From Acidimangrovimonas sediminis (GTDB lineage: Bacteria; Pseudomonadota; Alphaproteobacteria; Rhodobacterales; Rhodobacteraceae), in assembly GCF_002871005.1 (NCBI RefSeq), contig NZ_PHSN01000006.1, positions 300,745 to 364,744 on the forward strand: DNA of 64,000 nt, in the 5' to 3' direction. Position 1 is the first letter of the stretch. The number at the start of each line of letters is the position of its first letter. A program made the position numbers and the translations under genes. Below are positions 37,141-45,837 of the stretch, piece by piece. The notes beneath the pieces were generated by a model, which saw nothing but the letters and a program-made list of their open reading frames with translations, did no database searches and was not told where the DNA came from.

Positions 37141-37809
37141 CTAGAGGCGCAGGAGGGCGGGCAGGTCGGCCATGGCGTGGAACACCTGCGCGCCCTCGGC
37201 GGTGAGGCGGGCGCCGTCGCCATGGGCGGCGTAGCCGAAGCAGGGAATGCCCGCGTTTCGCGCGGCGCGCGCGCCGGTCGCGCTGTCCTCGATCACGACG
37301 CAGCGCGCGGGATCGGCGGCGACCGCGCCGGCGGCGTGAAGGTAGAGGTCGGGGGCGGGCTTGGGCTTGCCGAGGGCCTGGCCCGAGAACATCCGCCCCT
37401 CTAGCCGGCGGTAGAGCCCGGGGTGCTGGCCCAGCGTGATCTCCATCTTCCGGTCGGTCCCGTTGGAGCCGACGGCGTAGCGCACCCCCGCGGCATCGAG
37501 CGCGTCGAAGACCGCCTCGATCCCCGGCACGAGCGGCGTGCCCTCGGCGAGGATCTCGTAGATCCGTTCGTAGAAATCCTCGCCCCAGCCGTCGGGCAGG
37601 GGGGCGCCGGCAGCGCGGGCGCGTTCGGCCACCGTGTGGATCGTGCCGCCGACGTAGTCACGCTCGATCTCCGGCATGTCGAGGTGCAGGCCGTAGGCGG
37701 CGAAGTCCTTTTGCAGCAGCGCGAGGAGGAGTGGCTCGCTGTCGACGAGTACGCCGTCGCAATCGAAGAGCACGGCCTCGGGCGGGGCCGTCAGGGGATA
37801 GGGCGTCAT
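37141..37809 (-). CDS. HAD-family phosphatase (beta-phosphoglucomutase/phosphoglycolate phosphatase-like)
   Basis: This 222-residue HAD hydrolase has motif I in LFDCDGVLVDSE (nucleophile Asp16, acid Asp18), motif II near AVGSNGTD, and motif III/IV in KPAPDLYLHAA and VIEDSATGARAA. The helical cap and length fit the HAD-IA subfamily that includes phosphoglycolate phosphatase and sugar phosphatases. The substrate cannot be assigned. It overlaps rsmD upstream by 4 bases. Confidence 0.9.
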   Translation of the reverse strand: MTPYPLTAPPEAVLFDCDGVLVDSEPLLLALLQKDFAAYGLHLDMPEIERDYVGGTIHTVAERARAAGAPLPDGWGEDFYERIYEILAEGTPLVPGIEAVFDALDAAGVRYAVGSNGTDRKMEITLGQHPGLYRRLEGRMFSGQALGKPKPAPDLYLHAAGAVAADPARCVVIEDSATGARAARNAGIPCFGYAAHGDGARLTAEGAQVFHAMADLPALLRL

Positions 37810-38366
37810 GGCGCCTCCAGGATGGTGACGAGGGTATCGCCGTACTGGCGCTGGTCGAGGGTCTCGAACCCCTCGGGGATGGTGGGGGGCGTGCCTTCCT
37901 CCCAGACGACGAGGGCACCGGGAGCTATCCAGCCGCCGGCTTGGGCCGCGGCAAGGGCGCGTTCGCCCAGCCCCGCGCCGTAGGGCGGGTCGAGGAAGAC
38001 GAGGTCGCAGGGGGCGCCGCGATTCTCGCCCAGCCGGGTCGCATCGCGGCGGTAGAGGTCGGTCGTGCCCATGGCGCGGGTCTTGTCGATGTTCTCGCGG
38101 ATCAGGGCGCGGGCCTTCACCCCGTCGTCGACGAAGGTGACCCGCGCCGCGCCGCGCGACAGCGCCTCGAGCCCCAGCGCGCCGGTGCCGGCGAAGAGGT
38201 CGAGGACGCGCGCGCCGGTGATCGGGTCGCCGTAGCCGCCGTTGACCAGCAGGTTGAAGATCGATTCGCGGACCCGGTCGGTGGTGGGGCGCAGATGGGC
38301 CCCGGGGTCGCCCTTGCCGACGCTTGCCAGCGCGAGGCCCCGGTGCTTGCCGGCGATGATCCTCAT
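37806..38366 (-). CDS. rsmD: 16S rRNA (guanine(966)-N(2))-methyltransferase
   Basis: This 186-residue S-adenosylmethionine-dependent enzyme methylates G966 of 16S rRNA. RIIAGKHRGLAL is the usual RsmD start, RPTTDRVRESIFNLL is the family-specific motif, VLDLFAGTGALGLEALSRGA binds cofactor, and FLDPPYGAG is the catalytic motif. It overlaps the HAD phosphatase gene by 4 bases and begins 25 bases after the ferredoxin reductase stop, so the three may share one transcript. Confidence 0.95.
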   Translation of the reverse strand: MRIIAGKHRGLALASVGKGDPGAHLRPTTDRVRESIFNLLVNGGYGDPITGARVLDLFAGTGALGLEALSRGAARVTFVDDGVKARALIRENIDKTRAMGTTDLYRRDATRLGENRGAPCDLVFLDPPYGAGLGERALAAAQAGGWIAPGALVVWEEGTPPTIPEGFETLDQRQYGDTLVTILEAP

Positions 38367-38391
38367 TCCGTGGCCCCGGTTACTGGTCCGC

Positions 38392-39633
38392 TCACTGGGC
38401 CGGGGCCTTCAGGAGCGCCTTGAGGTCGGTCGCGGGGTCGGCCACGATCCCGGGCGCGGGGGAGCGGCCGGCCTCGATCAGCCGTTTCGCCACCATGTAG
38501 GCGCGCGGGTCGTTCATCGCGTCGATCGCCAGCAGCCTGTCGCCGGCGTAGTACCAGTGAGAGGTGCCGCCGCCTTCGGCGTTGGCGTCGTGGCGGCCGA
38601 CGATGCGGTCGGCGCCGGTGCCCAGCCCGGCGATCTGAAGCTTGACGTCGTACTGGTCCGACCAGAACCACGGTTTCGCGTCATAGGCGCGGTCGGCCCC
38701 CAGCATGTTGGCGGCGACCAGTTCGCCCATGTCGATCGCGTTGCCGACGCTTTCAAGGCGCATCCGGCCCGTGGCCCCGGGAAAGGAGGCGCAATCGCCT
38801 GCGGCCCAGATATGCGGGTCGGAGGTGAGCCCCTGCGCGTCGCAGCGGATCCCGTTCTCGACTGCAAGCCCCGCGGCTTCGGCAAGCGAGGTTTCCGGCC
38901 GGATGCCCACGCCGACGATCACGAAATCGGCCTCGATCCGCGTGCCGTCGGTGAACTCCGCCCCGGTGACCCGCGCCTCGCCCAGAAGGCGCTTCAGCCC
39001 GGTGCCTTCGCGGATCTCGACCCCGTGCCGGGTGTGCAGGTCGCGGAAGTAATCCGCCGTCTCGGCGCAGGCGACACGGCCGAGGATGCGCGGCGCGGCC
39101 TCGATCAGCGTGACCTTCAGGCCCAGCTTTGCCGCGACTGCCGCGGCCTCCAGCCCGATGTAGCCGCCGCCGACAACCAGCAGGCGCGCACCGCGGCGGA
39201 ACTCGTGCGCCATGGCGTCGATGCCGTCGAGGGTGCGCACCGTGTGGACACCTTCCAGTTCTCCGCCGATGTCGGCGGGCAGGCTGCGGGGCACGGCGCC
39301 GGTGGTCAGCGCAAGCTTGTCATAGCCCAGCACCTCGCCGCCCACGGTCACGGTTCGCGCCGCAGGATCGAGCCTGGTGACCGGCTTGCCGAGGCGCAGG
39401 GTGATCTTCTGCTCGGCGTAGAACGCATCGGAGCGCAGGAAGAGCCGTTCAAGCTCCATCTCGCCCAGCAGATATTGCTTGGACAGCGGCGGGCGCTGGT
39501 AGGGGGGCTGGTGTTCCTCGCCGATCAGGGTGAGGGGGCCTTCGAACCCCGTGGCCCGAAGCTTCGCCGCCAGCGAGGCCCCTGCCTGTCCAGCGCCGAT
39601 GATGACGATCCCTGTCATGGTGGACCCTGTCAT
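38392..39633 (-). CDS. NAD(P)/FAD-dependent ferredoxin reductase
   Basis: This 413-residue two-dinucleotide-binding flavoprotein has an FAD motif (IVIIGAGQAGASLAAKL) near the start, an NAD(P) motif (LLVVGGGYIGLEAAAVA) near residue 155, and a second FAD block (IWAAGDCASFPG) near residue 275. It matches reductases that serve P450s or ring-hydroxylating dioxygenases (rubredoxin/putidaredoxin reductase type). A P450 gene lies about 22 kb away, but a link is speculative. The start is ambiguous: ATG 39633 and 39618 each carry a nearby purine-rich site because CCATGACAGGG is duplicated. Confidence 0.9.
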   Translation of the reverse strand: MTGSTMTGIVIIGAGQAGASLAAKLRATGFEGPLTLIGEEHQPPYQRPPLSKQYLLGEMELERLFLRSDAFYAEQKITLRLGKPVTRLDPAARTVTVGGEVLGYDKLALTTGAVPRSLPADIGGELEGVHTVRTLDGIDAMAHEFRRGARLLVVGGGYIGLEAAAVAAKLGLKVTLIEAAPRILGRVACAETADYFRDLHTRHGVEIREGTGLKRLLGEARVTGAEFTDGTRIEADFVIVGVGIRPETSLAEAAGLAVENGIRCDAQGLTSDPHIWAAGDCASFPGATGRMRLESVGNAIDMGELVAANMLGADRAYDAKPWFWSDQYDVKLQIAGLGTGADRIVGRHDANAEGGGTSHWYYAGDRLLAIDAMNDPRAYMVAKRLIEAGRSPAPGIVADPATDLKALLKAPAQ

Positions 39634-39740
39634 GGAGGTCTCCGATTTCCCTGGTGGCGACGATGGCCGATTTCACTGGCCCGCCCGCGTGCTGACCCTA
39701 TATGCCGGAACACAGGATACGCAACGCGAGAGGACTCGAT

Positions 39741-40229
39741 ATGACAATTTCGGTGGGCGATGCGCTGCCCGGTGGCACGCTTCTGAAACTCGGCGAAAAG
39801 GGGCCGGAACAGGTTTCGGTGGAAGAGCTGACCAAGGGCCGAAAGGTCGTGCTGTTCGCGCTGCCCGGCGCCTATACCGGCACCTGCACCACCGCCCATG
39901 TTCCCAGCTTCATCCGCACCAAGCAGGCCTTCGACGGCAAGGGCGTGGACGCCGTGGTCTGCGTGTCGGTCAACGATCCCTTCGTGATGGGGGCCTGGGG
40001 CGAATCGACCGGCGCCACCGGCGCCGGGATCGCCATGCTGGGCGATGCCGACGGGGCCTTTACCAAGGCGATGGGCATGGATTTCACCGCCCCGCCCGCG
40101 GGCCTTTACGGCCGGTCCAAGCGCTATGCGCTTTATGCCGAGGACGGCGTGGTCAAGGTGCTGAACGTCGAGGAAAGCCCCGGCGTGTGCGAGCTGTCGG
40201 CGGGCGAGATGCTGCTCGACGCGATCTGA
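39741..40229 (+). CDS. Peroxiredoxin, Prx5-type
   Basis: This 162-residue thiol peroxidase reduces hydroperoxides. The peroxidatic Cys49 lies in PGAYTGTCTTAHVP, the Prx5/redoxin form of the motif, and a second Cys lies in GVCELS near the C-terminus. I chose ATG 39741 (MTISVGDALPGG), with GAGAGGA upstream; ATG 39702 adds 13 non-conserved residues. It is monocistronic and ends in a strong intrinsic terminator. Confidence 0.93.
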   Translation: MTISVGDALPGGTLLKLGEKGPEQVSVEELTKGRKVVLFALPGAYTGTCTTAHVPSFIRTKQAFDGKGVDAVVCVSVNDPFVMGAWGESTGATGAGIAMLGDADGAFTKAMGMDFTAPPAGLYGRSKRYALYAEDGVVKVLNVEESPGVCELSAGEMLLDAI

Positions 40230-40282
40230 GGCCGGCGTTTTCGTGGGTTAGCGGGGAGGGGGCGGGTGCCTTCTCCCGCCTG

Positions 40283-40324
40283 GCCCTTTCCCCCGGCGCA
40301 TGTGCGAGGGGGGAAAGGGCTTTT
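40283..40324 (+). terminator. Intrinsic terminator of the peroxiredoxin gene
   Basis: A 12-bp stem (GCCCTTTCCCCC / GGGGGAAAGGGC) with a 14-base loop, followed by TTTT, lies 54 bases after the stop. Confidence 0.85.
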
Positions 40325-40378
40325 GCGTATTTGGGGAACAATGAAAGGGAAGGGGCCCCTTTTCCCCGAAGGGTGCGT

Positions 40379-41359
40379 TCAGCGCTGCGGGCCGTCGACA
40401 TCCTCGTCGTCGTTGTCGGGCAGGATGCTGGCCTCGGGCGCCGGTTTGGCGGGCGGGGCAGACGGTGTGGACGGGGTTTTGGGCTCGTCCGTCTTCGGGG
40501 CGACGCCGCCGGCGGCCACGAGGGTTCGCGTCGGGAAGGGGATGTCGATGCCGTTCGCGTCGAACTCTTCCTTGATCCTGCGCAGGATGTCGTGGCTGTA
40601 GGCCCAGTAATCGGGCCGGTTCGCCCAACCGCGCACCCGGAAATCGACCGAGCTGTCGTTCAGGTTCGACACCTGCACGAAGGGCGCGGGATCGGCCAGC
40701 GTGCGTTCGTCTGCGGCCAGCACGTCGCGGATGATCTGTTCCGCCTTGGCGAGATTCGCGCCATAGCCCACGCCGATGATCCATTCCGCGCGGCGCGTCG
40801 GCAGCACCGAGTAGTTGGTGATCGTGTTCCCCCAGACCTTGGAGTTGGGCATGATCACCTGCAGGTTATCGGCCGTCGCCAGCTCGATATAGTTCAGGTT
40901 GATCGAGACGATGGTGCCGTAGGTCCCGCTCACCTCGACGAAATCGCCAAGCTTGAACGGCCGGAAGATGATGATCATCACCCCTGCCGCCACGTTCGAC
41001 AGCGTCCCCTGCAGGGCCAGGCCGACGGCCAGGCCGGCGGCGCCGATGACCGCGACGATCGAGGTGGTCTGGATCCCGAAGGTGTTCAGTACGAACAGGA
41101 TCGTGAAGGTCAGGATGGCGTATCGGGTGATGTTGCCGAGGAAGGTGAACAGCGTGTCGTCGAGCCGGGCATATCGTTTGGACAGCCCGCTGATGCGGTT
41201 GTCAGCCCAGCGGCCCAGGAAGAAGCCCACGACGAGGATCAGAATCGCCGAAAGCACAGATCCCGCCAGCGAGGCGAGGAACGGGATGGTGATCACGTCG
41301 GCAATGGATTTGCCCTGCAGAAGGGGCGTGTGAAGGATGTTGTAGAAGAACTGGTTCAT
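40379..41359 (-). CDS. MscS-family mechanosensitive ion channel
   Basis: This 326-residue inner-membrane channel has three N-terminal helices. The pore-lining TM3 begins with [23 protein letters not shown], followed by [24 protein letters not shown], the MscS core. It gates on membrane tension during osmotic downshift. The C-terminal 45 residues are Pro/Ala-rich with an acidic end (DNDDEDVDG) and look disordered. It overlaps the pterin dehydratase gene by 4 bases, an odd pairing that may only reflect operon packing. Confidence 0.92.
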   Translation of the reverse strand: MNQFFYNILHTPLLQGKSIADVITIPFLASLAGSVLSAILILVVGFFLGRWADNRISGLSKRYARLDDTLFTFLGNITRYAILTFTILFVLNTFGIQTTSIVAVIGAAGLAVGLALQGTLSNVAAGVMIIIFRPFKLGDFVEVSGTYGTIVSINLNYIELATADNLQVIMPNSKVWGNTITNYSVLPTRRAEWIIGVGYGANLAKAEQIIRDVLAADERTLADPAPFVQVSNLNDSSVDFRVRGWANRPDYWAYSHDILRRIKEEFDANGIDIPFPTRTLVAAGGVAPKTDEPKTPSTPSAPPAKPAPEASILPDNDDEDVDGPQR

Positions 41360-41652
41360 GTCGAAAGGGCGTCCATCTTCTTGGCCAGTTTGATGTCGAG
41401 TTCGGTCAGGCCGCCTGCGTCATGAGTGGAGAGGGTGACCTCGACCGTCCCATATACATTGCGCCACTCGGGGTGGTGGTTCCATTTCTCGGCCCAGAGC
41501 GCAACCCGCGTCATCCAGCCGAAGGCCGCGACGAAGTTGTCGAAGTCGAAGGTTCTGGCGATCGCGTCGCGGCCCGGGACCTCGGTCCAGCCGGTACGGG
41601 AAAGTTCGGCCAGCGCGCCGACGCGGGCCTCGTTCGAGAGTTTCTCGGCCAT
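41356..41652 (-). CDS. phhB: 4a-hydroxytetrahydrobiopterin dehydratase (pterin-4a-carbinolamine dehydratase)
   Basis: This 98-residue enzyme dehydrates the pterin carbinolamine made by aromatic amino-acid hydroxylases. [22 protein letters not shown] and [20 protein letters not shown] hold the family pattern, including the catalytic His-His-Pro and the T-H-D-x-G-G-L-T tail. No phenylalanine hydroxylase gene is nearby; the protein may serve other pterin recycling. The start ATG 41652 lies 2 bases after the GNAT gene stop, and it overlaps mscS by 4 bases. Confidence 0.93.
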   Translation of the reverse strand: MAEKLSNEARVGALAELSRTGWTEVPGRDAIARTFDFDNFVAAFGWMTRVALWAEKWNHHPEWRNVYGTVEVTLSTHDAGGLTELDIKLAKKMDALST

Positions 41653-41654
41653 GT

Positions 41655-42851
41655 CTACTCCTCCGGTTCTGCGGTGGGCGAGGGCCCGGTCTTGCGGAAC
41701 GGGCCGTATTCGGTCAGCACCTCGATTTCTTCGTCGACGGCGCGTTCCTCGGCCTCGAGGAACTGCGCCACCGCGCGCCTGAGGCCGGCATCGGCGATCC
41801 AGTGCAGCGAATGTGTCTGCACGGGCAGGTAGCCGCGCGCCAGCTTGTGCTCGCCCTGAGCGCCGGCCTCGACCCGCATCAACCCCTGCGCGATGGCATG
41901 GTCGATCGCCTGGTAATAGCAGAGCTCGAAATGCAGGCAGGGGTGATCCTCGATGCAGCCCCAGTAGCGGCCGTAGAGCGTCTCGCGCCCGATGAAGTTG
42001 AGCGCGCCGGCAATCCAGCGCCCCTCGCGCTCGGCCAGCACGAGGAGGATGTCGTCGGCCATGGTCGCGTGGATCTCGTCGAAGAACTCGCGCGTCAGGT
42101 AGGGCGTGCCCCACTTGCGGCTGCCGGTATCCTGGTAGAAGCGCCAGAAGGCGTCCCAGTGTTCGGGCCGCAGCGTGGCGCCGGTGAAGGCATGGATCGT
42201 GCCGCCGAACGCCTGCGCCGTGCGGCGCTCCTTGCGCAGGGTCTTGCGCTTGCGCGACGACAGGTCGGCAAGGAAGCCGTCGAAATCGGCGTAGCCGCGG
42301 TTCACCCAGTGGAATTGCTGGCTGACGCGGTGCATCAGGCCCATCTCCGCCCCGGCGCGGGCCTCATCCTCGGTACAGAAGGTGACGTGGACCGAGGACA
42401 GGTCGTTGCCGTCGGCGATCTGCACCGCCCCCTGCACCAGCGCGGCGCGCCCGGTCTCCTCGAACTCCGGCAGGGTAAGGAAACGTCGCCCGGTCGCGGG
42501 GGTGAACGGCACGGCGATCTGAAGCTTGGGGTAATAGCGTCCGCCCGCCCGCTCCCAGGCATGCGCCCAGTTGAAATCGAAGATGTACTCGCCCTGGCTG
42601 TGGCTCTTGACGTAGAGCGGCGCGACGGCGATCAGCACCTCCCCCTGCCGCACGGCGAGGGGGCGCGGATCCCAGCCGGTCCCCTGTCCGACCGAGCCGG
42701 AGCGTTCCAGCGCGCTCAGGAACCGGTGGGTGGTGAAGGGATCGAGGGGGCGCCCGCCGTCCGCCGCTTCGGGGCAGGCACAGGCGTCCCACTCCGCGGC
42801 GGGAACCTCGGAGACGGAGGAAAGCAGGGTGACGTCGACGGTGTCGGTCAT
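41655..42851 (-). CDS. FemAB-like GNAT-fold protein (peptidogalycan-type)
   Basis: This 398-residue protein matches the FemAB-like/GNAT family sometimes called peptidogalycan biosynthesis proteins. Recognisable blocks are [54 protein letters not shown] and [19 protein letters not shown], followed by [17 protein letters not shown]. The biochemical role is not settled. ATG 42851 is chosen; the upstream frame to 43034 is non-conserved. It is the first gene of a three-gene unit with phhB and mscS. Confidence 0.82.
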   Translation of the reverse strand: MTDTVDVTLLSSVSEVPAAEWDACACPEAADGGRPLDPFTTHRFLSALERSGSVGQGTGWDPRPLAVRQGEVLIAVAPLYVKSHSQGEYIFDFNWAHAWERAGGRYYPKLQIAVPFTPATGRRFLTLPEFEETGRAALVQGAVQIADGNDLSSVHVTFCTEDEARAGAEMGLMHRVSQQFHWVNRGYADFDGFLADLSSRKRKTLRKERRTAQAFGGTIHAFTGATLRPEHWDAFWRFYQDTGSRKWGTPYLTREFFDEIHATMADDILLVLAEREGRWIAGALNFIGRETLYGRYWGCIEDHPCLHFELCYYQAIDHAIAQGLMRVEAGAQGEHKLARGYLPVQTHSLHWIADAGLRRAVAQFLEAEERAVDEEIEVLTEYGPFRKTGPSPTAEPEE

Positions 42852-43010
42852 GCTGGGCAGGGCCGGGTCGGGAATGTTGCGCGCATATCCCGCCAAGATG
42901 GCCCATCCCCGGTCAGGGTCAAGTCGGCGCCGCGCTGATCGCTGTGGTCGGCCAGGATGGTTTGTCGGGATGACCGCCGCGCGCGCCGTCGCGATTCGAC
43001 ACGCCGCACC

Positions 43011-43071
43011 TTCATCTTGGCGAAAATACTCCACGCGGGTCCGGGGGCGCGAAGCCCCCGGCCTGTCCGCT
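43011..43071 (-). repeat. Dispersed hairpin-plus-tail element, copy C (reverse)
   Basis: Read on the minus strand, GGGGGC-TTCGC-GCCCCC hairpin is followed by GTGGAGTATTTTCGCC and AAGATGAAG. It is the most divergent copy. It lies about 33 bases past the stop of the GDPD gene, in that gene's orientation. Confidence 0.7.
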
Positions 43072-43103
43072 GCCGCCTCCGGTTGGGGAATGCTCCGGTC
43101 GCC

Positions 43104-43871
43104 TCAGCCGGGGATCGCCGCCGGATAGTTCTCGAAGGTGATGCCCTGTGCCACCTTGCGCGCCTCGGCCTCGGCCTCGGGCGAGCGGATCGTCCAGCAC
43201 AGGATCGCGGCACCCTGCGCCTTCAGCTCGGCCACCCGGGGGCGTGACAGATCCTTCGCCTCGTGGCTGATGAAGCTGGCGCCGACGCGGTCGTAATCGG
43301 GGATCTCGCGCAGCTCCGCGGCGCGGGCCGGGGGCAGCAGCTTCCAGTCCTCGGGCGCGTAGCCGCAGGTGGTCAGGCCGCGCGGGATCGCCGGGGCAAG
43401 CCCGGCCATCGCGGCCACCGAATGCGGGTTGAAGGACATCACCGCCAGCGGCCCGGTGTATCCCCTGAGCAGCGCCGCGGCGGCGGCCTCCAGCGCGCCC
43501 ACGCCGGGCCCGCTTGCCCCGTCCTGGTCCTTGATCTCCACCAGCAGCGGCACCCGGCCGGCAACGGTGTCCAGCACCTCGGCCAGCGTCGGAATCGTGC
43601 CCCCGCCGATCAGTGGCAGACGGCCCAGCTCGGCCGCGCTCCGGCCCTTTATCGGCCCGGCCTCGCCCGTCAGACGCTTCAGATCATAATCGTGAAAGAC
43701 CATCGGCACCCCGTCCGACGAGGGCTGGAGGTCGATCTCGATCCCGTAGCCCGCGGCGATCGCGGCCTCCACGGCGGGCAGCGAATTCTCGGGCCGCCCG
43801 GCCGCACGGTCATGATAGGCGCGATGCGCGATCGGCAGGCGCAGGAAGTCCTGCGGCAGGGCGGGCGACAT
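43104..43871 (-). CDS. Glycerophosphodiester phosphodiesterase
   Basis: This 255-residue TIM-barrel enzyme hydrolyses glycerophosphodiesters. IAHRAYHDRAAGRPENSLPA carries the catalytic His-Arg and the PEN motif; IEIDLQPSSDGVPMVFHD carries the metal-binding E-x-D and the second His. No signal peptide is visible, so it should be cytoplasmic. ATG 43871 shares 1 base with the RidA stop. Repeat element C follows the stop and probably ends the transcript. Confidence 0.93.
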   Translation of the reverse strand: MSPALPQDFLRLPIAHRAYHDRAAGRPENSLPAVEAAIAAGYGIEIDLQPSSDGVPMVFHDYDLKRLTGEAGPIKGRSAAELGRLPLIGGGTIPTLAEVLDTVAGRVPLLVEIKDQDGASGPGVGALEAAAAALLRGYTGPLAVMSFNPHSVAAMAGLAPAIPRGLTTCGYAPEDWKLLPPARAAELREIPDYDRVGASFISHEAKDLSRPRVAELKAQGAAILCWTIRSPEAEAEARKVAQGITFENYPAAIPG

Positions 43872-44332
43872 CAGCGGATCTCGAACACGCCGTCGATCTC
43901 GACGGCGACGCCCATCGGCAGGGCGCCCGCGCTGACGGCCGACCGGGCGTGGCGGCCCTTGTCGCCCAGCACCTCGACCAGCAGGTCGGAGGCGCCGTTG
44001 ACGACCTTGGGCTGTTCCGTGAACTCGGGGACCGAGTTGACGAAACCGGTCAGCTTTACCACCCGGACCAGGCGTTCCAGGTCGCCCTCGCAGGCGGCGC
44101 GGACCTGCGCCAGAAGGCTGAGCGCGCAGCGCTTCGCGGCGGCGGCGGCCTCTTCGGTCGTCAGGTCGCGGCCGACCTTGCCGGTGATCAGCCCGTTCTC
44201 GTCGGCACTGATCTGGCCCGAGACATGCAGTAGGTCGCCCGAGCGGACATAGGGAACGTAATTCGCCGCCGGCGCCGGGGCGTCTGGCAGGGTCAGGCCA
44301 AGGTCGGCCAGGCGGGTTTCGATCGTGCTCAT
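43871..44332 (-). CDS. RidA/YjgF-family protein
   Basis: This 153-residue protein matches the longer RidA subgroup (YjgF/TdcF/UK114). RSGDLLHVSGQIS, LTGFVNSVPEFTEQPKVVNGASDLL, and the C-terminal GRHARSAVSAGALPMGVAVEID contain the conserved Arg that in RidA binds the imine substrate carboxylate. RidA deaminates reactive enamines/imines formed by PLP enzymes. ATG 44332 has GGAGG 6 bases upstream. It is co-transcribed with the downstream GDPD gene. Confidence 0.92.
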   Translation of the reverse strand: MSTIETRLADLGLTLPDAPAPAANYVPYVRSGDLLHVSGQISADENGLITGKVGRDLTTEEAAAAAKRCALSLLAQVRAACEGDLERLVRVVKLTGFVNSVPEFTEQPKVVNGASDLLVEVLGDKGRHARSAVSAGALPMGVAVEIDGVFEIR

Positions 44333-44496
44333 CGCATCCTCCGGGTTCATGCGTCGCGGGGACGCTAGCCCAAGGCGCGAACGGCGAAAAGGGAGGATCG
44401 GGCGCCCGTCCCCTGCCGTTCGGTCCCCGGCCATGCCGGCGTGGCAACCCTGCCGGTCTGCCGCGGATCCCCGGGGTGCGGCGTGAGGGTGGCCCA

Positions 44497-45837
44497 TCAG
44501 CTTTCGCGGAAAGCACGGCGGAAATAGTCGGCGAACGGTTTGAGCAGGTAGTCGGCGGGGCTGTGGCTGCCGGTCGAAAGATAGGCCTCCACCGGCATCC
44601 CGGGTTTCAGCGGCCTGCCAAGCCGCCCGGCCTCGCCCGGGTCGAGGGCGATCTCGGCGAGGTAGCGGGGGCGGCCGGTGGAATCGGTGACCGCGTCGGG
44701 CGAGACCCGCACGACATGGCCCGAAAGTTCCGGCGTGGTGCGCGCGGGCAGCGCCGACAGCCGCAGCCGCGCCGCCTGTCCCGCGCGCACTTCGTCGATG
44801 TCGAGCGCGGAGACCTCCGCGCTGATGACCAGCGGGCGGTCCTGCGGCACGATCGACAGCAGTGGCTCGGCGGGGCGCAGCACGGCGCGCGGCGTGGTCA
44901 GGACCAGGCCCAGAACGATCCCCGACGCGGGCGCGCGCAGGGTCAGCGCGTCGCGCCGGGCAGCCAGCGCGCGGCGCTGCGCGGCAAGCGCGGCGATCTT
45001 CTCGCCGAGGTCGCGCAGCCCCGACAAGGCCTCTTCGCGGCGCTTCGCGGCAAGGCGCGTGCGCTCGATCCTGATCTCGGTGCGCTGGCCCTCGGCGGCG
45101 GCATGGCTGGCGGTCAGCCCGGCCAGCACCCCGTCGAGGCGCGCGGCCTCGCGCTCCAGCGCCAGAACCCGGGCGGTCTCGGTCAGGCCGCGGGCGCGCA
45201 GCCGGCGCTGGGTGTCCAGCTCGGCCCCGATCAGGGTGCGCTGGCGGGTCAGCGCCGCAGCCTGTGCCGCGAGGCCCGCGATCTGGGCGCCGGCCTGGCC
45301 CGCGCGTTCGGCAAGCTGGGCGTCTATCCGCTCCGTGTCCGATCGCCGGGCGGCATGAAGCTGCGCCTGCCCGGCCAGCAGGGCCGCGACGGCAGGATCG
45401 GAAGCTGCGGCGGCGGCAAGCGCCGGATCGGGCCGCAGCGTTGGGCGGTCGTCGCGCTCCGCCTCGAGCCGCGCGCGATGGGCGATAAGCTCCCACCAAT
45501 GGGCGTCGGCGGCGTCGGCTTCGGCGCCAAGTTCGGTGCCGTCGAGACGTGCGAGGACCTGCCCCGCGGTCACCTCGTCGCCCTCGGCCACGGCGAGGCT
45601 GGCGATCACGCCGCCGGTCGGGTGCTGCACGACCTGACGATTCTGCGACGGGGCGATCCGTCCCGGCGCGATCACCGCGGCGGAGAGACGGGCGCCGAGG
45701 GTCCAGCCGCCCAGACCGCAGACCAGAAGCGCCACCGCGAGCCATCCGGTCAGAAGCGCGCCGCGGGCCGGGGCGGCGGCATGGACTGGGTCACGAAGGG
45801 TGCCACGCAAGGGGGCCTCCTGCTGCGCCAAGGTCAT
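44497..45837 (-). CDS. HlyD-family membrane fusion protein (type I secretion adaptor)
   Basis: This 446-residue periplasmic adaptor spans the inner membrane once (about 28-50). It has the lipoyl half-motif GRIAPSQNRQVVQHPTGGVI, a long Ala/Arg-rich coiled coil (about 100-295), and the C-terminal HlyD region with GMPVEAYLSTG. It joins an ABC exporter to an outer-membrane TolC channel. ATG 45837 overlaps the ABC gene stop by 4 bases. No TolC homologue or RTX substrate gene is in the window. Confidence 0.9.
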   Translation of the reverse strand: MTLAQQEAPLRGTLRDPVHAAAPARGALLTGWLAVALLVCGLGGWTLGARLSAAVIAPGRIAPSQNRQVVQHPTGGVIASLAVAEGDEVTAGQVLARLDGTELGAEADAADAHWWELIAHRARLEAERDDRPTLRPDPALAAAAASDPAVAALLAGQAQLHAARRSDTERIDAQLAERAGQAGAQIAGLAAQAAALTRQRTLIGAELDTQRRLRARGLTETARVLALEREAARLDGVLAGLTASHAAAEGQRTEIRIERTRLAAKRREEALSGLRDLGEKIAALAAQRRALAARRDALTLRAPASGIVLGLVLTTPRAVLRPAEPLLSIVPQDRPLVISAEVSALDIDEVRAGQAARLRLSALPARTTPELSGHVVRVSPDAVTDSTGRPRYLAEIALDPGEAGRLGRPLKPGMPVEAYLSTGSHSPADYLLKPFADYFRRAFRES

